6,694 bases of DNA from NCBI GenBank assembly GCA_030039095.1, contig JASHQP010000789.1:1-6694 (forward strand), read 5' to 3'. This stretch comes from Streptosporangiaceae bacterium (GTDB lineage Bacteria > Actinomycetota > Actinomycetes > Streptosporangiales > Streptosporangiaceae). Shown one piece after another: positions 4,555 to 6,694 of this stretch. The notes beneath the pieces are model-generated. The model was given only the letters and a program-made list of their open reading frames with translations. It did no database searches and was not told the DNA's origin. The position numbers and the translations under genes were made by a program. Within the stretch, counting starts at the first letter, position 1, and each line of letters starts with the position of its first letter.

Positions 4555-6009
4555 CTGCATCGGCGGGGGCGCCTCGAGCCGGCGCTCACGTTCTATAGCG
4601 AAGCGCTCGACATCGCCGAGAAGCTTGCCCGCGCCGACCCAGCCGGCGACCGGCCGATGCGGCAGCGGGCGAGCATCCTCTATCAGTTAGGGTCCCTGCA
4701 CATCGACGCGGATCGGTGGGACGTTGCCGTGACCGTGCTCGAGGACTCCGAGAAGATCTACCGCGAGCTGGCCGGGCGCGGCGCGGGCGGCATCGAGCCG
4801 CTGATCGCGGACGTCAAGACCCGGCGGGCCACGGCCAGGATGCTCGGCGGGCGCGGTGCTTCGGCTGTCCTCGAGGCCGATGAGGCGGTCTCGTACCACC
4901 TCAGCCTGCCGGCGAGCCAGCAGACCCCGGCGCGCTCGCTCGAGATGGCCCGCATTCTGACGTCCAATGCCGTGATCCTGGACCGGTTCGGGGACCCCGA
5001 CCTCGCCGTGGCTTCGGCCGACCGCGCGATCCGGCTGTACACATCCCTGGCCGACGCCATCAACGCAGCGCCCGACCTGGACTTTCAGTTCGAGCATCTG
5101 CTGGCCGTCGCGGACGTCGCGGCGCGGATCCACTCGGCGTCCGGACGCCTTGACCGGGCGTTCGAGGCCGACGACCTGGCCATCCACGCGGCACGCGCTC
5201 TGGCGACGGCCAGCGGCGCCGCGAGCGAGGCCACCGCCCTGGCCATCAGGCTCACCCGCAAGGCGCTGCACCTGGGAGCGGCCGGGCGGCCGGGACTGCG
5301 GGACGCGGCCGAAGCCTGCCTGGCCGAGGGCAGGGCCCTGGACGCCGCGGCCACGGCGCAGGCCTCGGCGGAATGGGAGCAGACGGTGAGCACGGGCCCG
5401 CCGATAACTCTGGGGATGGCCCTGGTAGAAGCCAACCTCGCCCTGGGTCTCGGCCGCGCGCGGGCGGAATTGCTCGATGCCATCGCCGTTCCGGCCGCCA
5501 AGGGCGGCATCCTCAGCCCGTCGGGCCGCTGCTCCGAGGATGCCGCGCGCACCTGCGCGGATGAGCTTGGCGAGATCGCCATCGACCTGCTGCCGCTGTC
5601 GCCTCTCGCCGGGCTGCGCATCGCGCTCGAGGCGCACTATCTGTTCGCGGTCGGGACCCGCCACGCCCCGCCGGTCGTGCGCCACCAGTTTGATTCGTCG
5701 GGCGTCCCGTGGGCGCGGCTGCTGCTGGCCGCATGCCAGGCGCTCGACGGCATGCATGAGGAATGGGCACTGCCGTTGGCTCTTGACCTGGCGTCGTGGA
5801 ACTTCGGGGTGATCGTGCAACTCCAGCCGTTCGTGATAACCGCGCAGCGGTACCTGAAGACCAGCCGGCGGCCTCCCGGCGACCTCGACACCGGCGTGGT
5901 CCAGCTGGTCGGTGACTGCTTGTCCCTGCACGCCGGCCTGCACCTTCGCAACGATGATGACGAGGCCGCGCAGCAGATCAAGCAGGTTGCCAAGCTGCTG
6001 GGAACGTAG
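4501..6009 (+). CDS. TPR-like helical repeat protein, function unknown
   Basis: I do not recognise this 502-residue protein. It is soluble, Ala/Leu-rich and almost all helical, with no signal peptide or membrane segment. Degenerate TPR-type helix pairs appear at about 7-45 ([20 protein letters not shown] then EALDIAEKL), 57-92, 148-185 (ending in [14 protein letters not shown]) and 195-235 (ending in [17 protein letters not shown]). TPR arrays act as protein-binding scaffolds, so a partner-binding role is likely. Beyond about residue 250 the repeats fade; the C-terminal part (about 340-502) has conserved-looking Trp/His/Pro positions but no catalytic motif I can name. The ATG at 4501 is the earliest possible start because TGA lies in frame at 4495-4497; GAAGG (4485-4489) and AGG (4491-4493) could serve as ribosome-binding site. 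Codon 63 (4687-4689) is TTA, and ATA codons are also used, unlike neighbouring genes. It is separated from ndh by 119 bp and may have its own promoter. Confidence 0.85.
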   Translation: MADRDTERCARLTETAAGLHRRGRLEPALTFYSEALDIAEKLARADPAGDRPMRQRASILYQLGSLHIDADRWDVAVTVLEDSEKIYRELAGRGAGGIEPLIADVKTRRATARMLGGRGASAVLEADEAVSYHLSLPASQQTPARSLEMARILTSNAVILDRFGDPDLAVASADRAIRLYTSLADAINAAPDLDFQFEHLLAVADVAARIHSASGRLDRAFEADDLAIHAARALATASGAASEATALAIRLTRKALHLGAAGRPGLRDAAEACLAEGRALDAAATAQASAEWEQTVSTGPPITLGMALVEANLALGLGRARAELLDAIAVPAAKGGILSPSGRCSEDAARTCADELGEIAIDLLPLSPLAGLRIALEAHYLFAVGTRHAPPVVRHQFDSSGVPWARLLLAACQALDGMHEEWALPLALDLASWNFGVIVQLQPFVITAQRYLKTSRRPPGDLDTGVVQLVGDCLSLHAGLHLRNDDDEAAQQIKQVAKLLGT

Positions 6010-6010
6010 C

Positions 6011-6036
6011 CCTGACCGCTCTCGCGGGCCGTCAGG
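6011..6036. terminator. Bidirectional terminator between convergent genes
   Basis: CCTGAC (6011-6016) pairs with GTCAGG (6031-6036); inside, after one C/C mismatch, 6018-6021 pairs with 6026-6029 (one G-T pair), leaving a 4-nt loop. The stem starts one base after the TPR gene stop and its right arm contains the stop codon of the opposite membrane gene. There is no clear T-tract, as is common in high-GC genomes. Its place between convergent genes makes it a good two-way terminator. Confidence 0.6.
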
Positions 6037-6694
6037 CCGAATACAGCCGGGCAGCCCGCCGCGCCGCGTAAGCCCCGAGCCCGCCGGCCAGCGCGGCGCC
6101 CACCACCACGGCGCGGGCCAGCGCCGCGGCATGGGACGCACCGAGAGCGCTGGGCAGCAGCACGGCCAGTGGCACGACGGCGATCAGCGGCCCCAGGACG
6201 AGCCAGAACACGACGAGGATCGCGGCGCTGTTGCCTACCGGGGTCTCGAACCCGCCGAACAGGTCCGGCATGAACCGTGGCCGGAAGACATTCACCAGCG
6301 CGCCGGTCACCAGCACCGGGACGGTCACGGCCAGCAGCGCGATCAGCCCGGGGTTCCCGGCGGCGACGGCAACCGCGACGACCGGCACGCCGGCGACCAC
6401 GAGCAGCACCAGGCACGGCACGATCGCGTGCCACCAGGCCAGCGACTCGAACCGGAACGGCAGGGCCGTCGAGCGCCGGGTGTCCTCGGCGTCCAGCCTG
6501 GCTCCTTCGCACAGCCAGGCGGCGGCGAGGTAGCCGAGGGCGAGCGCGCTGACGGCCGGCACCAGGGACACCTGCCCGGCGTGGCTGGCCACGGCGATCA
6601 GGCCCACGGCCGCCAGCGCCAGCGCGACCGCGCCCAGCAGCCGGGCGGGAGCCCTTGCCACCGCGAGCAGGTCACGCCACGGCAGCACGAGCGC
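6032..6694 (-). CDS. Polytopic membrane protein, C-terminal part (runs off right edge; DUF6297-like)
   Basis: At least 220 residues are visible, and the frame is still open at the window edge, so the start is probably outside. A GTG at 6688 could be read as a start but has no room for a visible ribosome-binding site. Counting from it, six hydrophobic segments appear at about 15-36, 43-60, 88-110, 113-133, 154-180 and 186-208, ending in a basic AARRAARLYSA tail. Between segments lie RLDAEDTRRSTALPFRF (about 64-80) and FRPRFMPDLFGGFETPVGNSA (about 135-155). The LPWRDLLAVARAP opening, the Leu-Pro-Phe motif and the ETPVGN loop resemble actinobacterial proteins annotated DUF6297, which look like ABC-2-type permeases and may pair with an ATPase gene further right. 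That assignment is from memory of the pattern, and transported substrate is unknown. It converges on the TPR gene with 22 bp between stops. Confidence 0.75.
   Translation of the reverse strand, partial: ALVLPWRDLLAVARAPARLLGAVALALAAVGLIAVASHAGQVSLVPAVSALALGYLAAAWLCEGARLDAEDTRRSTALPFRFESLAWWHAIVPCLVLLVVAGVPVVAVAVAAGNPGLIALLAVTVPVLVTGALVNVFRPRFMPDLFGGFETPVGNSAAILVVFWLVLGPLIAVVPLAVLLPSALGASHAAALARAVVVGAALAGGLGAYAARRAARLYSA

Noticed and set aside
4446..4598. 50-codon ORF from ATG at 4446 overlapping the TPR gene start
   Set aside because: No ribosome-binding site, mostly overlaps the TPR gene out of frame, and turns into an Arg/Ala/Gly-rich shadow peptide.
4687..6141. Minus-strand ORF (484 codons) opposite the TPR gene
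   Set aside because: It crosses the terminator and overlaps the membrane gene in another frame; composition is that of a shadow frame.

Overview
The window is very GC-rich DNA with strong third-position G/C bias. It carries an AldO-type alditol oxidase, a receptor-like Ser/Thr kinase and a type II NADH dehydrogenase, all of actinobacterial type. An actinomycete (Streptomyces, Streptosporangiales or a relative) is the best guess at the source; the species cannot be read from the sequence.

Layout, left to right. At the left edge (1-84, minus strand) is the 5' end of an IS630-family transposase behind a strong ribosome-binding site; the rest of the element lies outside the window. Next is an apparently complete FAD-dependent alditol (xylitol) oxidase (182-1480, minus). 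Its start codon is only 14 bp from the divergent start of a membrane-anchored Ser/Thr protein kinase with a small two-cysteine outer domain (1495-3060, plus). The kinase is followed after 46 bp by a type II NADH dehydrogenase, Ndh (3107-4381, plus). After a 119-bp spacer containing a hairpin, a 9-bp tandem repeat and a possible 13-codon leader ORF comes a 502-residue TPR-like protein of unknown role (4501-6009, plus). It converges on the 3' part of a polytopic membrane protein (6032-6694, minus) that runs off the right edge; a stem-loop in the 22-bp gap can serve both genes as terminator.

How the genes may work together. Two are flavoenzymes: AldO passes electrons from polyols to O2 and makes H2O2, and Ndh passes electrons from NADH to quinone. 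The kinase sits between them, probably co-transcribed with ndh and sharing a start region with aldO, so a link between envelope sensing and redox metabolism is possible. That link is inference from gene order only. The TPR and membrane proteins need not belong to the same unit.

The most interesting signals are small: the near-palindromic 20-bp aldO/kinase start region with no visible ribosome-binding sites; a leader ORF with a TTA codon ahead of a TPR gene that itself has a TTA codon; a short imperfect duplication across the TPR gene start; and the IS end abutting the oxidase stop codon. I found no CRISPR array, RNA gene, toxin-antitoxin pair or clear new defence system. No stretch longer than about 120 bp lacks a gene.
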